From Trinickia fusca (GTDB lineage Bacteria > Pseudomonadota > Gammaproteobacteria > Burkholderiales > Burkholderiaceae), in NCBI RefSeq assembly GCF_003628145.1, contig NZ_RBZV01000005.1, positions 62,001-126,000 on the forward strand: a DNA stretch of 64,000 nucleotides. Direction: 5' to 3'. Every line of letters starts with the position of its first letter. The stretch's first letter is position 1. Below are positions 1 to 10,218 of this stretch, in pieces. A program made the position numbers and the translations under genes. The notes under the pieces were generated by a model, which worked only from the letters and a program-made list of their open reading frames with translations, was not told the DNA's origin and made no database searches.

Positions 1-1546
1 CACGACCGTCGGTGCCGCCGAGCCATCCGTCGAGATGGTCGAGCACGCTGTCATCGGCACGCGGCAACACCTTTCTGGCCGCCTCGAATGCGCGGCGAAA
101 GTGGACGTCGTCATCCGCCGTGCGCTGGCCGTTGTACGGATACATGCGATAGACGGGAAAGTGAACGGCGAGCTCGACGAGTGCACGGCGAATCGAGGTG
201 AACGTGAAGTCGCGCGTCGCAGGCTGTTCGCGAGCGATGCGATGCAGACTGCGCGCGGTGCGGTCGAGTTCGGCCGACAGATTTTCGGCGAGGATCTTGC
301 GCCGCGCCGCGAGCGCTTCGTCGGCAAACGTTTTGGCGGTGCCGGCGAGCTCGTTCCAAACGGCGGTCAACGGCGCTTCGCCTTCGGGGGCATGCAGCAA
401 AGCGCCGACGTCGTTCATGAAGTCATAGCCGGTGGTGCCGTCGATATCCCAGTCGCCGGGCAACAACTCATCGCCAGAGAGGATCTTCTCGACGACGAGG
501 TAGGCGCGCGGCCCGTCGAGTTGCTGCGGGCGTTCGGCTTCGCATCCGGCGAGCCGTTCGCGCAGACGTCGGCAGTATTCGCGCGGATCGACGAGCCCGT
601 CGATGTGGTCGATGCGCACGCCATCGATGATGCCCTGCGCGAACAGACGCAAGATCAGCGCATGAACCGCATCGAACACGTCGGCCCGCTCGACGCGTAG
701 GGCCGCGAGCGTCGTGATGTCGCAGAAGCGTCGCCAGTTGATTTCGTCGGCGGCCGTGCGCCACCAGGCAAGGCGAAAGAATTGACGCTCGAGTAGCCGA
801 TGCAGACGTTCGAGCGCGCCGCTCGTTGGTGGTGCGTAGGTGGCCAATGCCGCATCGAGCGAACCCGCGCCGTGCGTGGTCGCGAACTCACTTAAAGCAT
901 CGAGCGCGCGTATCGCTCGCGCCTGGTCTTCGGGCTGCGTCGTGAGGCCGTCGAAACGTTCCGCCAGTGCGTTGAGCTCAGTGTGTTCGCCGGCTCGCAG
1001 AATCGTAGCGTAGTCGACGGGACAGACCGGCAGCACATGCTCGTGATAGCGCACGACGAAGCGTGCCCATTCGGGATCGTACGCCAGCTCGATATGACCG
1101 GCCGCCAGCGCCTCGCCGTATGGCGCGCCGAGGCACGGCGCGAGCACCTTGCCACGCAGTGCCGGGTCGGGCGAATGCCAATCGATGTCGAAGTGGCGTG
1201 CATGGGCGCTGTGGCGCCCCCATTCGAGGATGTCGAGCCACCATGCGTTGTGCCCGTCCGCGATGCCCATGTGGTTCGGCACGATGTCGGCGATGATGCC
1301 CATCTGACGCTCGTGCAGCGCCTCGGCAAGCCGCACGAGCGCCGGCTCGCCGCCGATTTCAGGGTTCACGCGGCTGTAGTCGATCGTGTCGTAGCCGTGC
1401 GTCGAGCCCGGCACGGCGGTCGTCAGCGGCGACAGATACAGATGGCTCACGCCGAGCGCCGCGAAGTAGTCGACGCGAGCGGCCGCGTCGATGAGCGTGA
1501 AGCCGCGATGCAATTGAAGACGAAGCGTGGAGCGCGGGACGGTCAT
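1..1546 (-). CDS. treY: Malto-oligosyltrehalose synthase TreY (N-terminal 515 residues; cut by window edge)
   Basis: TreY is a cytosolic GH13 enzyme that converts the reducing-end alpha-1,4 bond of a maltodextrin to an alpha,alpha-1,1 bond, giving a maltooligosyl-trehalose for TreZ to cleave. The frame is open from the ATG at 1546 to the left edge, so about 400 C-terminal residues of the usual length are missing. Region I reads DIVPNHMG (about residues 87-94). The nucleophile motif GVRIDHIDGL puts Asp at 313, and LVVEKIL puts the acid Glu at 353. The start overlaps the malQ stop as ATGA, so translation is probably coupled. It is the last gene of the minus-strand operon visible here. Confidence 0.93.
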   Translation of the reverse strand, partial: MTVPRSTLRLQLHRGFTLIDAAARVDYFAALGVSHLYLSPLTTAVPGSTHGYDTIDYSRVNPEIGGEPALVRLAEALHERQMGIIADIVPNHMGIADGHNAWWLDILEWGRHSAHARHFDIDWHSPDPALRGKVLAPCLGAPYGEALAAGHIELAYDPEWARFVVRYHEHVLPVCPVDYATILRAGEHTELNALAERFDGLTTQPEDQARAIRALDALSEFATTHGAGSLDAALATYAPPTSGALERLHRLLERQFFRLAWWRTAADEINWRRFCDITTLAALRVERADVFDAVHALILRLFAQGIIDGVRIDHIDGLVDPREYCRRLRERLAGCEAERPQQLDGPRAYLVVEKILSGDELLPGDWDIDGTTGYDFMNDVGALLHAPEGEAPLTAVWNELAGTAKTFADEALAARRKILAENLSAELDRTARSLHRIAREQPATRDFTFTSIRRALVELAVHFPVYRMYPYNGQRTADDDVHFRRAFEAARKVLPRADDSVLDHLDGWLGGTDGR

Positions 1547-3765
1547 GATGGGCGGGGCGGTTGGGTAGCGGGTGTGCTCGTTGCGGGCACGCGTGCGCGC
1601 GTAGCGGCGAGCAGGCGATCCGCGAGTACCGGGTCCTCGAAGAGCGCGTCGATCGGTTTGTCCAGCCGCCGTCGCCAGTTCGGGTGCTCGTCGATCGTGC
1701 CGGGCAGGTTCGGCTGTTCGACAAGGCCCAGCAAATCTTCGAGTGGATGGACGACGAACGGCGCTGGCGTCGATGACACGAACACGAGTGCTTCGTCGAT
1801 GGGTGGCTCGGAGATCGGTGGTGCGCCGACGTCGCTTGCCGCGATGCCGGCTCGCTGGAATGCCTGCCAGAGCAATGCCCGGTCGACGGCGCGTTCCTCC
1901 TGTGCGAGCGTCACGATGGTGCTGGAGTCCGCATGCGGCACGGTTTGGCCGATGCGCTGGCGCCAATCGATGTCGGTGCCGTGCCACCAGCCTGAAGCGG
2001 TTGGCAGATCGTGCGTCGTCGTGGTGGCCAGGGCATCGTCAGGCCATTGCTCGGGTGGCTTGAAGCGTCCCCCGTCGTCGCGCTCGAACCACAGCACGCG
2101 CATGCCGAGGAGGCCATGCCGTGCCAGACGCCCGCGAAAGCCGGCGGGGACCGTGCCGAGATCCTCGCCGATCACGATCGCGCGATGCCGCCATGATTCG
2201 AGCGCAACGAGCCGTAGCAAATCGGTGAACGGATAGCGCAAATAGGCGCCGAGGGCTGCGCTCGCGCCTTCGGGCACGAGCCACAAGCGTTGCAGGCCAA
2301 GTACGTGATCGATGCGCAGGCCGCCTGCATGGGCGAACGCGGCGCGCAGCATGTCGATGAATGCCGTGAAGCCCTGTGCACGCATCGCGCGCGGCGAGAA
2401 CGTCGTGAGCCCCCATGCTTGCCCGGCCGGGTTGAAGGTGTCGGGCGGCGCGCCGACCGACACCTTCTGGAGCATATCGTCGCGATACGACCATGCGTGA
2501 CTGCCGCCGCCGTCGCAGCCGACTGCCAGATCGGCGACGAGCCCCATCGCCATCCCGGCATCGCGCGCCGCGCGCTGGGCATGGGCCAGCCCTTTCGTGG
2601 CCAGCCATTGCAGGAACAGATGAAAGTCGACCTCATGCCGATGCTCGCGCGCGAACGTGTCGACATCGACGCCGCGCGGATCGGCATATTCTGGCGGCCA
2701 CTCGCGCCAATGTTCGCCGCCATGTCGGGCACGCTGTACGGCATGCAGCGATTCGAAACGCGCATGGTCTTCGAGTGCACGGCCGCCTTGCGCGCGGAAC
2801 GTCTCGAAGTCGACGGCAAGCGGTCCATTCGCTGCGCGTTCGTGTGTGCAAAAGCGTTCGAACAGCGCGCGCAGCACCTTGAGCCGCAGCATCAGCGCCG
2901 CTGGCCAGTCGATCAGCGGTTGTGCCTCGAGCGTGGCCCACGCGTCGCGTGCGTGCGCGGCCTGCAGCGCAGCCTGTGCGGCACCCTTGCCGAATACGGC
3001 GGCCGGATCGATATGGGCGACGTTCAGGAACAGCCGCGAGGACGGGGAGTACGGGCTGAACTTGTGCGGGTCCGCGCTGAACATCGCATGAGTGGGGCTG
3101 ACGGCCAACGCATGGGCACCCCGTCGTGCGCTGTCGATCGCGAACGCGGCGAGTGCCGAATAGTCGCCGATGCCGCCATCGCCGATGCGCCGCAAGCCAT
3201 ACAGCTGCACGCCGATGCCCCACGCGCGCACGTGCTCGGGATCCGGCATGCCGGCGTGGCGACATGCATCGGCGATCGTGTAGCAACGCGGCGGGGCCAC
3301 CGCCAGGCGCACTTGGCGGCCATTCAGCGTCAGCATGTGATAGCCAGGCTCGGTGATGGGCGTGAGCAATGCCAATGCATCATGTGGCGTGGTGAAGCGT
3401 CCGTCGATGCGCGCGCCGCTTTCGAGCTCGATGCGATAGTGGCTGCCCGATTGGGCGATGTTGCGGGGCAACGCGATCGCGTGGTCGCACTCAGCCGTGA
3501 TCAAGGGCGGCAGCTTCGGCGAATCGTGCTCGGCTTGGGCAAGCGCAAGACTTTGCTCGGCTTCGTCACGGGTGCTGCACGGCAAGCCGAGCGCGGCCAG
3601 CAACGCGATCAGCGTCTCGGGTGCGACGCGCTGTGCGCGCTTGTGCACGTCTTCCCAATGCACTTCGAGGCCCTCGAGCGTGGCGAGCCGCTCGATGGTC
3701 TCGCGGCTCGGGATAGGGCTTGGCGAGGACGACGCCGGTGGCGTCGATGGCGTGTGCGTGTTCAC
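1543..3765 (-). CDS. malQ: 4-alpha-glucanotransferase (amylomaltase) MalQ
   Basis: MalQ is a GH77 enzyme that moves maltodextryl units between alpha-1,4-glucans and releases glucose; here it would recycle short maltodextrins left by GlgX and TreZ. The protein is 740 residues. GLRIDHVLGL places the nucleophile Asp at 486, IGEDLGTVP places the acid Glu at 534, and SPTHAMFSADPHKFSPYSP (about 223-241) is a family-typical substrate-site block. I chose the GTG at 3765 because it overlaps the treZ stop as GTGA and is preceded by GGGAGC; a longer open frame reaches further upstream only by running through treZ. The stop overlaps the treY start. The gene lies between the two trehalose-releasing enzymes, which fits a recycling role. 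Confidence 0.93.
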   Translation of the reverse strand: MNTHTPSTPPASSSPSPIPSRETIERLATLEGLEVHWEDVHKRAQRVAPETLIALLAALGLPCSTRDEAEQSLALAQAEHDSPKLPPLITAECDHAIALPRNIAQSGSHYRIELESGARIDGRFTTPHDALALLTPITEPGYHMLTLNGRQVRLAVAPPRCYTIADACRHAGMPDPEHVRAWGIGVQLYGLRRIGDGGIGDYSALAAFAIDSARRGAHALAVSPTHAMFSADPHKFSPYSPSSRLFLNVAHIDPAAVFGKGAAQAALQAAHARDAWATLEAQPLIDWPAALMLRLKVLRALFERFCTHERAANGPLAVDFETFRAQGGRALEDHARFESLHAVQRARHGGEHWREWPPEYADPRGVDVDTFAREHRHEVDFHLFLQWLATKGLAHAQRAARDAGMAMGLVADLAVGCDGGGSHAWSYRDDMLQKVSVGAPPDTFNPAGQAWGLTTFSPRAMRAQGFTAFIDMLRAAFAHAGGLRIDHVLGLQRLWLVPEGASAALGAYLRYPFTDLLRLVALESWRHRAIVIGEDLGTVPAGFRGRLARHGLLGMRVLWFERDDGGRFKPPEQWPDDALATTTTHDLPTASGWWHGTDIDWRQRIGQTVPHADSSTIVTLAQEERAVDRALLWQAFQRAGIAASDVGAPPISEPPIDEALVFVSSTPAPFVVHPLEDLLGLVEQPNLPGTIDEHPNWRRRLDKPIDALFEDPVLADRLLAATRARVPATSTPATQPPRPS

Positions 3766-5714
3766 GCGTTGCTCCCGCGTGGCTGTGCGATGCGTGTATC
3801 GTGCCGCAGCGCATAGGTGTTCACGTCGCCCGTGAGCCAGGCGATGAATGCGTAAGGCGGTAGCTCGTAGGCGTCGACGCGGTCGCGCGTGCGCGGTGGC
3901 GTCTCGAAGACGACCATGCCGTCGGGCCGCTCGGTGAACGGCAACGCTTCGGGCGTGAGGTTCAGTGCGAGCGCCAGCGTTTCGCCGTCGCCGAGCTGCC
4001 AGCGGGCCACGAGCGCGTTCGTCTCGTGATCGTTCGTCGTTCGCAGAAGCGTCGTGCCGAGTGCCCGCGAGCCGGCGAGCCGTGGCGCGATCAGCTTGGC
4101 ACGCACGGCCAACGCCGAGCGATAGAAGTGCTGCCATGCATCGCGTTCGCTGGTGGAGCCTTGGATGCGTTGCACGTTACTGTCGCCAGAGGCGTAGCTT
4201 TCGTCCTGCATAGGCGACGAAAGCGCGAACGTCTGCAACGCATTGGGATCGGGAATGCGCCCGCGTCGCTCGGGATCGCTGAATGCCGCGAACGTTGCGA
4301 ATTCGTTCGAGCGGCCTTCCCGCACCGCGTCGGCCAGCTTGCCCGCGTAATCGGTGAAGTACAGAAACGGCTGCGTCGAGCCGCGCTCTTCTCCCATGAA
4401 CAGCAGTGGAATGTGCGGCGACAGCAGCACGAGCCCCGTCGCCGCGAGCAGCGCTTGCGGCGCGCAGAGCGTGCGCAGTCGTTCGCCGAATGCGCGATTG
4501 CCGACCTGATCGTGGTTTTGCAGAAACATCACGAAAGCCGTCGGCGGCAGATGCGCGCTCGGTTCGCCGCGCGGCTTGCCGTCGTGCGTGGGCGAGGGCT
4601 CGCCTTGATAGGCGAAGCCTTCCGACAGCACGCGCGCGATCTTCTCGATCGGTTTGTCGGCGTAGGCCCGGTAGTAGCCCTCTTGTTCGCCCGTCAACAG
4701 CACGTGCAGCGTGTGGTGCGCGTCGTCATTCCACTGCGCGTCGAAGCCGGCTTGCAACAGGCCGGCCGCGTTGTGCTCGTTTTCAAGCACGAGGTGGATG
4801 CGGCGCTCGGGATCGACGGTCGTGCGCACGCGCTCGGCCAGTTCGCGCAGCCAACTCTCGTCGCCGATCGCATGCGCCGCGTCGACCCGCAGCCCGTCGA
4901 AGCGGTATTCGTCGAGCCAGTACAGCGCGTTCTGGCAGAAGAACGCGCGCACCTCGATGCGCCTGAAGTCGATGGCGGGGCCCCACGGCGTGGCCACGTC
5001 GTCGCGGAAGAAGGCCGCTGCGTAGCGCGGCAGATAATTGCCTTCGGGGCCGAAATGGTTGTAGACAACGTCGAGCAGCACCGCGAGCCCGTGCCCGTGG
5101 GCGCAATCGATGAGTGCCTTCAGATCGTCGGGGCGGCCGTATGCCGAGTCGGGGGCGAACGGCAGCACGCCGTCGTAGCCCCAATTTCGACGGCCCGGGA
5201 AGTCGGCGACGGGCATCAGCTCGATGGCCGTCACGCCGAGGGCGGCGAGCTGCGGCAGGCGCTGCGCAACGCGCGCATAGCCGCCCAGCGCGCCGACGTG
5301 CAGTTCATAAATGACCATCTCTTCCCACGGCCGGCCGCGCCAATCCGCATGCTGCCAGGCGTAGGCCCGCGCGTCCACGACTTCGCTGGGGCCGTGCACA
5401 TCCTCGGGCTGAAAGCGCGAAGCCGGATCGGGGACCAGCAGGCCATCGTCGAGCCGATAGCGATAACGCGCGCCGGCGCCGCACTCGAATTCGGATTCGA
5501 ACCAACCGTTGCCAGATGATGTCAAGTCGACAACGTTTGTTGTGGATTCGTATTCGATCTCGAGCGCGACGGCATGGCTCGACGGCGCCCATAGACGAAA
5601 GCGCGTGCGTGGCCGGCTGCCGTTGGACGAAGCGGTGTCGAGCAATTGTGCGCCGAACGGTAGCGGGTGAGTGTAGCGAATGGTCGAATTCGACAGTGAC
5701 GGTGATTCGGACAT
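3762..5714 (-). CDS. treZ: Malto-oligosyltrehalose trehalohydrolase TreZ
   Basis: TreZ is a GH13 hydrolase that cuts maltooligosyl-trehalose to free trehalose plus a shortened maltodextrin, the partner reaction to TreY. The 650-residue protein has an N-terminal beta-sandwich with RFRLWAP near residue 38, then the barrel. Region I is DVVYNHFGPEGNY (215-227), the nucleophile is Asp278 in GLRVDAAHAI, and the acid is in LVLENEHN (Glu311). The ATG at 5714 follows a GCGAGGT ribosome-binding site; an open frame continues upstream to 5933 but has no family homology. It starts 38 bases after glgX and ends in a four-base overlap with malQ. Confidence 0.94.
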   Translation of the reverse strand: MSESPSLSNSTIRYTHPLPFGAQLLDTASSNGSRPRTRFRLWAPSSHAVALEIEYESTTNVVDLTSSGNGWFESEFECGAGARYRYRLDDGLLVPDPASRFQPEDVHGPSEVVDARAYAWQHADWRGRPWEEMVIYELHVGALGGYARVAQRLPQLAALGVTAIELMPVADFPGRRNWGYDGVLPFAPDSAYGRPDDLKALIDCAHGHGLAVLLDVVYNHFGPEGNYLPRYAAAFFRDDVATPWGPAIDFRRIEVRAFFCQNALYWLDEYRFDGLRVDAAHAIGDESWLRELAERVRTTVDPERRIHLVLENEHNAAGLLQAGFDAQWNDDAHHTLHVLLTGEQEGYYRAYADKPIEKIARVLSEGFAYQGEPSPTHDGKPRGEPSAHLPPTAFVMFLQNHDQVGNRAFGERLRTLCAPQALLAATGLVLLSPHIPLLFMGEERGSTQPFLYFTDYAGKLADAVREGRSNEFATFAAFSDPERRGRIPDPNALQTFALSSPMQDESYASGDSNVQRIQGSTSERDAWQHFYRSALAVRAKLIAPRLAGSRALGTTLLRTTNDHETNALVARWQLGDGETLALALNLTPEALPFTERPDGMVVFETPPRTRDRVDAYELPPYAFIAWLTGDVNTYALRHDTRIAQPRGSNA

Positions 5715-5752
5715 GGCGTCATACCTCGCTTTACCGATGAGCACGTCGGCAC

Positions 5753-7918
5753 CTAGCCTGGGCTGCCGGTCGAGTCGGCAGATGAGGCCGATTCGTCCGC
5801 AGTGATCGAGCCCATCCCCGTTACCGGCCACGCGACGAGGACGACGAAGCCATGCGCACCGATCGGCAGTGGTGTCTGCCTGAGTGTGTGCGTTGGCGCG
5901 TCGGGGATCGTCGTATCGATGAGCACATTCCATTCCAGCGACGGGGGGGGCGGCGTGAAGGCGATCGTCGCGTGCGACGCGTTATGCATGAGCAGCAGCA
6001 CTTCGAGCTTGCCGTCTGCGGCCGCGCCGGCGCGGCGCAGTGTCAGCGTACGTCCCTCGGGTACCTGCCAGGACTCGCTGGTCAGCGGCTCGCCGTGCTC
6101 GTCGAACCAGCCGATATTCTTGATGTCGGGCAGAACATCGTGCTCGCCGTGCGGAAAATGCATTTCGCGCAACAGCGGATGCTGCCTGCGCAATTGCGCG
6201 AGGCGCGCGACGAACGAGATCTGTGCCTGACCTGCTGGTGATCGAGCTTGCGTCCAGTCGAGCCACGACAGCGCATTGTCATGACAATACGCATTGTTGT
6301 TGCCGTGCTGGCTGCGGCCGAATTCGTCCCCAGCCACGAGCATCGGCGTGCCCAGCGACGTGAACAGGCTCGCGAGCATCGAGCGTGAGACGCATCCGCG
6401 CGTGGCATTGATTTGCGCATCGTCGGTCGGGCCTTCGGCGCCCCAGTTCGCGCTGCAATTCTCGTTGTGGCCGTCGGCGTTGTTGTCGCCGTTTGCTTCG
6501 TTGTGCTTTTGTTCGTACGAGACCACGTCGGCCAGCGTGAAACCGTCATGCGACGCGACATGGTTGATCGAGGCCCAAGGCCGTCTGAACCGATGATCGA
6601 ACAAGTCGGCCGAGCCGGCGATGCGTGCGGCGAGCTCGGCGCGCATGCCGGCGTCGCCACGCCAGAAGCGCCGTACGCAATCGCGGTACTTGTCGTTCCA
6701 TTCGGCGAAGCCGGGCGGATGATGCCCGAGCTGGTAGCCGCCCGGACCGACATCCCAAGGCTCGGAGATGAGCTTGCAGTGCGACAGCAGCGGGTCTTGC
6801 CGGATCGCGTCGAAGAAACCCGAGCCCGGATTGAAACCGGTGCCCTCGCGCCCGAGTGTGACGCCAAGATCGAAGCGAAAGCCGTCGACGTGATAGGCGC
6901 CGGCCCAGTAGCGCAGCGAGTCCATCACCATTTGCAGTACGCGCGGATGCGACAGATTGAGCGTATTGCCGCAGCCGGTATCGTTGATGTGGTGACGCTC
7001 CTCGCCGGGAATCAGGCGATAGTAGCTCGCGTTGTCGAGGCCGCGCCACGCGACGGTCGGCCCGAGCTCATTGCCCTCGCACGTGTGGTTGTAGACGACG
7101 TCGAGAATGACTTCGATGCCGGCCGCATGCAGTTGCCGCACCGCGATACGCAACTCGCTGAGGCGCCGCGTCGACAGGTACGCCGGATGCGGTGCGAAGA
7201 ACGCGGCCGTGTTGTAGCCCCAGTAGTTCGATAGATGCCGCGTCAGCAGGGCGCGCTCGTCGAGGAATGCGTGGATCGGCAGCAGTTCGACGGCCGTCAC
7301 GCCGATCTTGTGCAGATGGTCGATGAACTGCGGCGAGGCGAGCGCGGCGAACGTACCGCGCTCGTGCGGGCGAAAGTCCGTACCGAGCATCGACACGCCC
7401 TTGACGTGTGTTTCGTAGATGACCGTCTCGCCCCATGGCACGTCCGGACGCACGTCGCGCGACCAGTCGAACGCTTCGTCGACGACGACGGATTTGGGCA
7501 TGGCGGGCGCCGAGTCGTGCTTGTCGAGCGACAAGTCCAGGCGGTTCGAATGCGCGCGATAGCCGAACAGCGCATCGGACCAGCGAAACGCGCCCGTGAG
7601 TTTCTTTGCGTACGGGTCGAGCAGCAGTTTGAACGGATTGAAGCGATGGCCTTGCTGCGGCTTGAACGGCCCATGCGCGCGAAAGCCGTAGACGGTGCCC
7701 GGGTGCGCGCCGGACAGGTAGCCATGCCAGACTTCGTCCGTGCATTCGGGTAGAGGAAAGCGCGCGAGCTCCTTATGTCCGTTCGGATCGAACAGGCATA
7801 GATCGATGCGCCAGGCGTTCGCCGAGAACACCGCGAAGTTGACGCCGAGACCGTCCCAGGTCGCGCCGAGTGGATAGGGGGCACCGGCTTCGAGGCGATC
7901 GGGCAGCGAGTTGGCCAT
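5753..7918 (-). CDS. glgX: Glycogen debranching enzyme GlgX
   Basis: GlgX hydrolyses alpha-1,6 branch points of partly degraded alpha-glucan, giving linear maltodextrins that TreY can use. The 721-residue protein opens with the CBM48-like segment typical of isoamylase-type enzymes (PLGATWDGLGVNFAVFS, about 16-32). DVVYNHTCEGNELGP is region I, GFRFDLGVTL places the nucleophile Asp at 350, LISEPWDVG places the acid Glu at 386, and ASHDGFTL carries the transition-state Asp. I prefer the ATG at 7918, about nine bases from AAGGGA; the ATG at 7927 lies directly against that motif and would add three residues. It sits 42 bases after glgB. Confidence 0.93.
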   Translation of the reverse strand: MANSLPDRLEAGAPYPLGATWDGLGVNFAVFSANAWRIDLCLFDPNGHKELARFPLPECTDEVWHGYLSGAHPGTVYGFRAHGPFKPQQGHRFNPFKLLLDPYAKKLTGAFRWSDALFGYRAHSNRLDLSLDKHDSAPAMPKSVVVDEAFDWSRDVRPDVPWGETVIYETHVKGVSMLGTDFRPHERGTFAALASPQFIDHLHKIGVTAVELLPIHAFLDERALLTRHLSNYWGYNTAAFFAPHPAYLSTRRLSELRIAVRQLHAAGIEVILDVVYNHTCEGNELGPTVAWRGLDNASYYRLIPGEERHHINDTGCGNTLNLSHPRVLQMVMDSLRYWAGAYHVDGFRFDLGVTLGREGTGFNPGSGFFDAIRQDPLLSHCKLISEPWDVGPGGYQLGHHPPGFAEWNDKYRDCVRRFWRGDAGMRAELAARIAGSADLFDHRFRRPWASINHVASHDGFTLADVVSYEQKHNEANGDNNADGHNENCSANWGAEGPTDDAQINATRGCVSRSMLASLFTSLGTPMLVAGDEFGRSQHGNNNAYCHDNALSWLDWTQARSPAGQAQISFVARLAQLRRQHPLLREMHFPHGEHDVLPDIKNIGWFDEHGEPLTSESWQVPEGRTLTLRRAGAAADGKLEVLLLMHNASHATIAFTPPPPSLEWNVLIDTTIPDAPTHTLRQTPLPIGAHGFVVLVAWPVTGMGSITADESASSADSTGSPG

Positions 7919-7960
7919 GCTCACCATTCCCTTTGCATGGGTAGATGACGTGGCGTACCG

Positions 7961-10204
7961 TCATTGCGCACGCAGGACGATCGTCGCGAGCGGCGGTAGC
8001 GTCAGCAGCAGCGACTGCGGCTTGCCGTGGCTCGCGATGGGGTCGGTCACGACGCGCCCCGCATTGCCAGCGTTCGAGCCGCCGTACACGCTCGCGTCGG
8101 TATTCATGATTTCCTCCCAACGGCCTGGGCGTTGTACGCCGATGCGGTAGCCATGACGGGGCACGGGCGTGAAGTTGCAGACGACGGCGAGCTCGCGTCC
8201 ACTGCCGTCGCAGCGGCGGTAGGCGAATACGCTGTTGTCGTCGTCGTCACCGACGAGCCATTCGAAGCCGCCGGGCTCGGCATCGAGTACATGCAGCGCA
8301 CGTTCATGCGTATAGAGACGATTGAGATCGCGCACGAGCAGCTGCACGCCTTGATGCAGGGCGTCGTCGAGCAAATGCCACTGCGGCGATGCGTCGTGAT
8401 CGAACTCGGCCCATTGCGCGAACTCGCCGCCCATGAACAGCAGCTTCTTGCCTGGATGAGTCCACATGAAGCCGAAGTACGCGCGCAGGTTCGCAAGGCG
8501 CTGCCACGTGTCGCCGGGCATCTTGCCGAGCAGCGACCCTTTGCCGTGCACGACTTCGTCGTGCGACAGCGGCAGCACGAATCGCTCGGAGTAGGCGTAG
8601 ACCATGCCGAACGACATGTTGTGATGGTGGTAGCGGCGATGGATCGGGTCTTCGCGCATGTAATGCAGCGTGTCGTGCATCCAGCCCATGTTCCATTTGA
8701 AGTTGAAGCCGAGGCCGCCGTCTTCGGCGCGAGCGGTCACGCCGGGCCAGGCCGTCGATTCCTCGGCGATCGTCACGGCTCCGCCGACGCCGGGCGCATG
8801 CGCGACTTCGTGATTGACGCGCTTCAGGAACGCGATCGCCTCGAGGTTCTCGCGGCCGCCATGGATGTTGGGCACCCATTGACCCTCGGCGCGCGAGTAG
8901 TCGCGATAGAGCATCGAGGCCACTGCGTCGACGCGCAGCCCGTCGACGTGATAACGCAGCAGCCAGGCGAGCGCGGACGCGATCAGGAACGCGGCGACCT
9001 CGTTGCGCCCGAGGTTGTAGATCAACGTGTTCCAGTCCGGGTGATAGCCCTCGCGCGGATCGGCGTGCTCGTAGAGCGGCGTGCCGTCGAAAGCGACGAG
9101 ACCATGCGCGTCGTTCGGAAAATGTGCGCTCACCCAATCGAGGATCACGCCAAGCCCTGCCGCATGCGCGCGATTGACGAACGCGGCGAAGCCTTCGGGC
9201 AGACCCAGGCGCGCCGATGGCGCGAACGGCGAGAGCGGTTGATAGCCCCACGAGCCGCCGAACGGATGCTCGGCGATCGGTAGGAATTCGAGGTGCGTAA
9301 AGCCCATGTCGATCGCGTAAGGGATCAGGCGATCGGCGAGCTCCGTCCAGTTCAGGCCGCGGTGGCCTTGCTCGTCGATGCGCAGCCACGACTGCGCATG
9401 CACCTCGTAGATCGCGATCGGTGCCCGTGGTGTTTGCCGTGCGGCGCGGCTCGACATCCATGCGCCGTCGGTCCACTCGAATTGCTCGATACGCGAGACG
9501 TCGGCCACGATCGACGCGGTGGCCGGCGCGGACTCGGTCTGCATCGCACACGGGTCCGCCTTCAGGGGCAATGCATGACCCTCGCACGCGAGGATCTCGT
9601 ACTTGTATCGTGCGCCTGCGGTCAGGCGCGGCACGAACAGCTCCCACACGCCAGCGGTATGCCGGAACCGCATCGGATGACGGCGCCCGTCCCACGTATT
9701 GAAGTCACCGACGACCGACACGCGACGCGCGTTGGGCGCCCACACGGCGAAGCGCACGCCAGGCACGCCGTCGAGCACGTCCGGCCGCGCGCCCAGGCAT
9801 TGCAGCACCGCGTACGGATCGGAGCAGGCGAGACGATTCAAAGCCGCTTCGTCGAGCAAGGGGCCGAACGAGTAGGTATCCTCGATCTCCTGTTCGGTGC
9901 CGTGCCAGTCGATGCGCAGACGGTACGGCGCAGCGCGTTCGACGAGGCCGGCGAACAGGCCATTGGGATGGATCAGCCGCAGCTTGCCGAGGCATGCCCC
10001 GCTGTCGCGCTCGATCACGACGACGCTGGCCGCGCCGGGGAGCATCGCGCGCACCACGACGCCCGACGACGTGCGATGCATGCCGAGCTGCGAGAACGGG
10101 TCGGGATGGCGCGCGTCGACTAGCGCTTCCAGGTCGACGGCCGCCAGGCCCGCCTGCGGGTCGGGGTCGAAGATCGGATGGATGAGGGCGGATTGATCGT
10201 TCAT
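7961..10204 (-). CDS. glgB: 1,4-alpha-glucan branching enzyme GlgB
   Basis: GlgB cuts an alpha-1,4 chain and re-attaches it through an alpha-1,6 bond, branching the glucan made by GlgE. The 747-residue length matches full GlgB with two N-terminal beta-sandwich modules: N1 about 25-120, and a CBM48 about 125-235 that includes [19 protein letters not shown]. Catalytic features in the barrel are [12 protein letters not shown] (nucleophile Asp426), TIAEEST (acid Glu481) and [12 protein letters not shown]. It starts 14 bases after the treS-maltokinase stop. Its place directly after the two maltose-1-phosphate genes is typical of GlgE-pathway operons. Confidence 0.95.
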   Translation of the reverse strand: MNDQSALIHPIFDPDPQAGLAAVDLEALVDARHPDPFSQLGMHRTSSGVVVRAMLPGAASVVVIERDSGACLGKLRLIHPNGLFAGLVERAAPYRLRIDWHGTEQEIEDTYSFGPLLDEAALNRLACSDPYAVLQCLGARPDVLDGVPGVRFAVWAPNARRVSVVGDFNTWDGRRHPMRFRHTAGVWELFVPRLTAGARYKYEILACEGHALPLKADPCAMQTESAPATASIVADVSRIEQFEWTDGAWMSSRAARQTPRAPIAIYEVHAQSWLRIDEQGHRGLNWTELADRLIPYAIDMGFTHLEFLPIAEHPFGGSWGYQPLSPFAPSARLGLPEGFAAFVNRAHAAGLGVILDWVSAHFPNDAHGLVAFDGTPLYEHADPREGYHPDWNTLIYNLGRNEVAAFLIASALAWLLRYHVDGLRVDAVASMLYRDYSRAEGQWVPNIHGGRENLEAIAFLKRVNHEVAHAPGVGGAVTIAEESTAWPGVTARAEDGGLGFNFKWNMGWMHDTLHYMREDPIHRRYHHHNMSFGMVYAYSERFVLPLSHDEVVHGKGSLLGKMPGDTWQRLANLRAYFGFMWTHPGKKLLFMGGEFAQWAEFDHDASPQWHLLDDALHQGVQLLVRDLNRLYTHERALHVLDAEPGGFEWLVGDDDDNSVFAYRRCDGSGRELAVVCNFTPVPRHGYRIGVQRPGRWEEIMNTDASVYGGSNAGNAGRVVTDPIASHGKPQSLLLTLPPLATIVLRAQ

Positions 10205-10218
10205 GGCCGATACCGCAT

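Noticed and set aside
983-3816. Long plus-strand open frames over treY and malQ
   Set aside because: They mirror clear GH13/GH77 enzymes whose catalytic motifs are intact on the minus strand.
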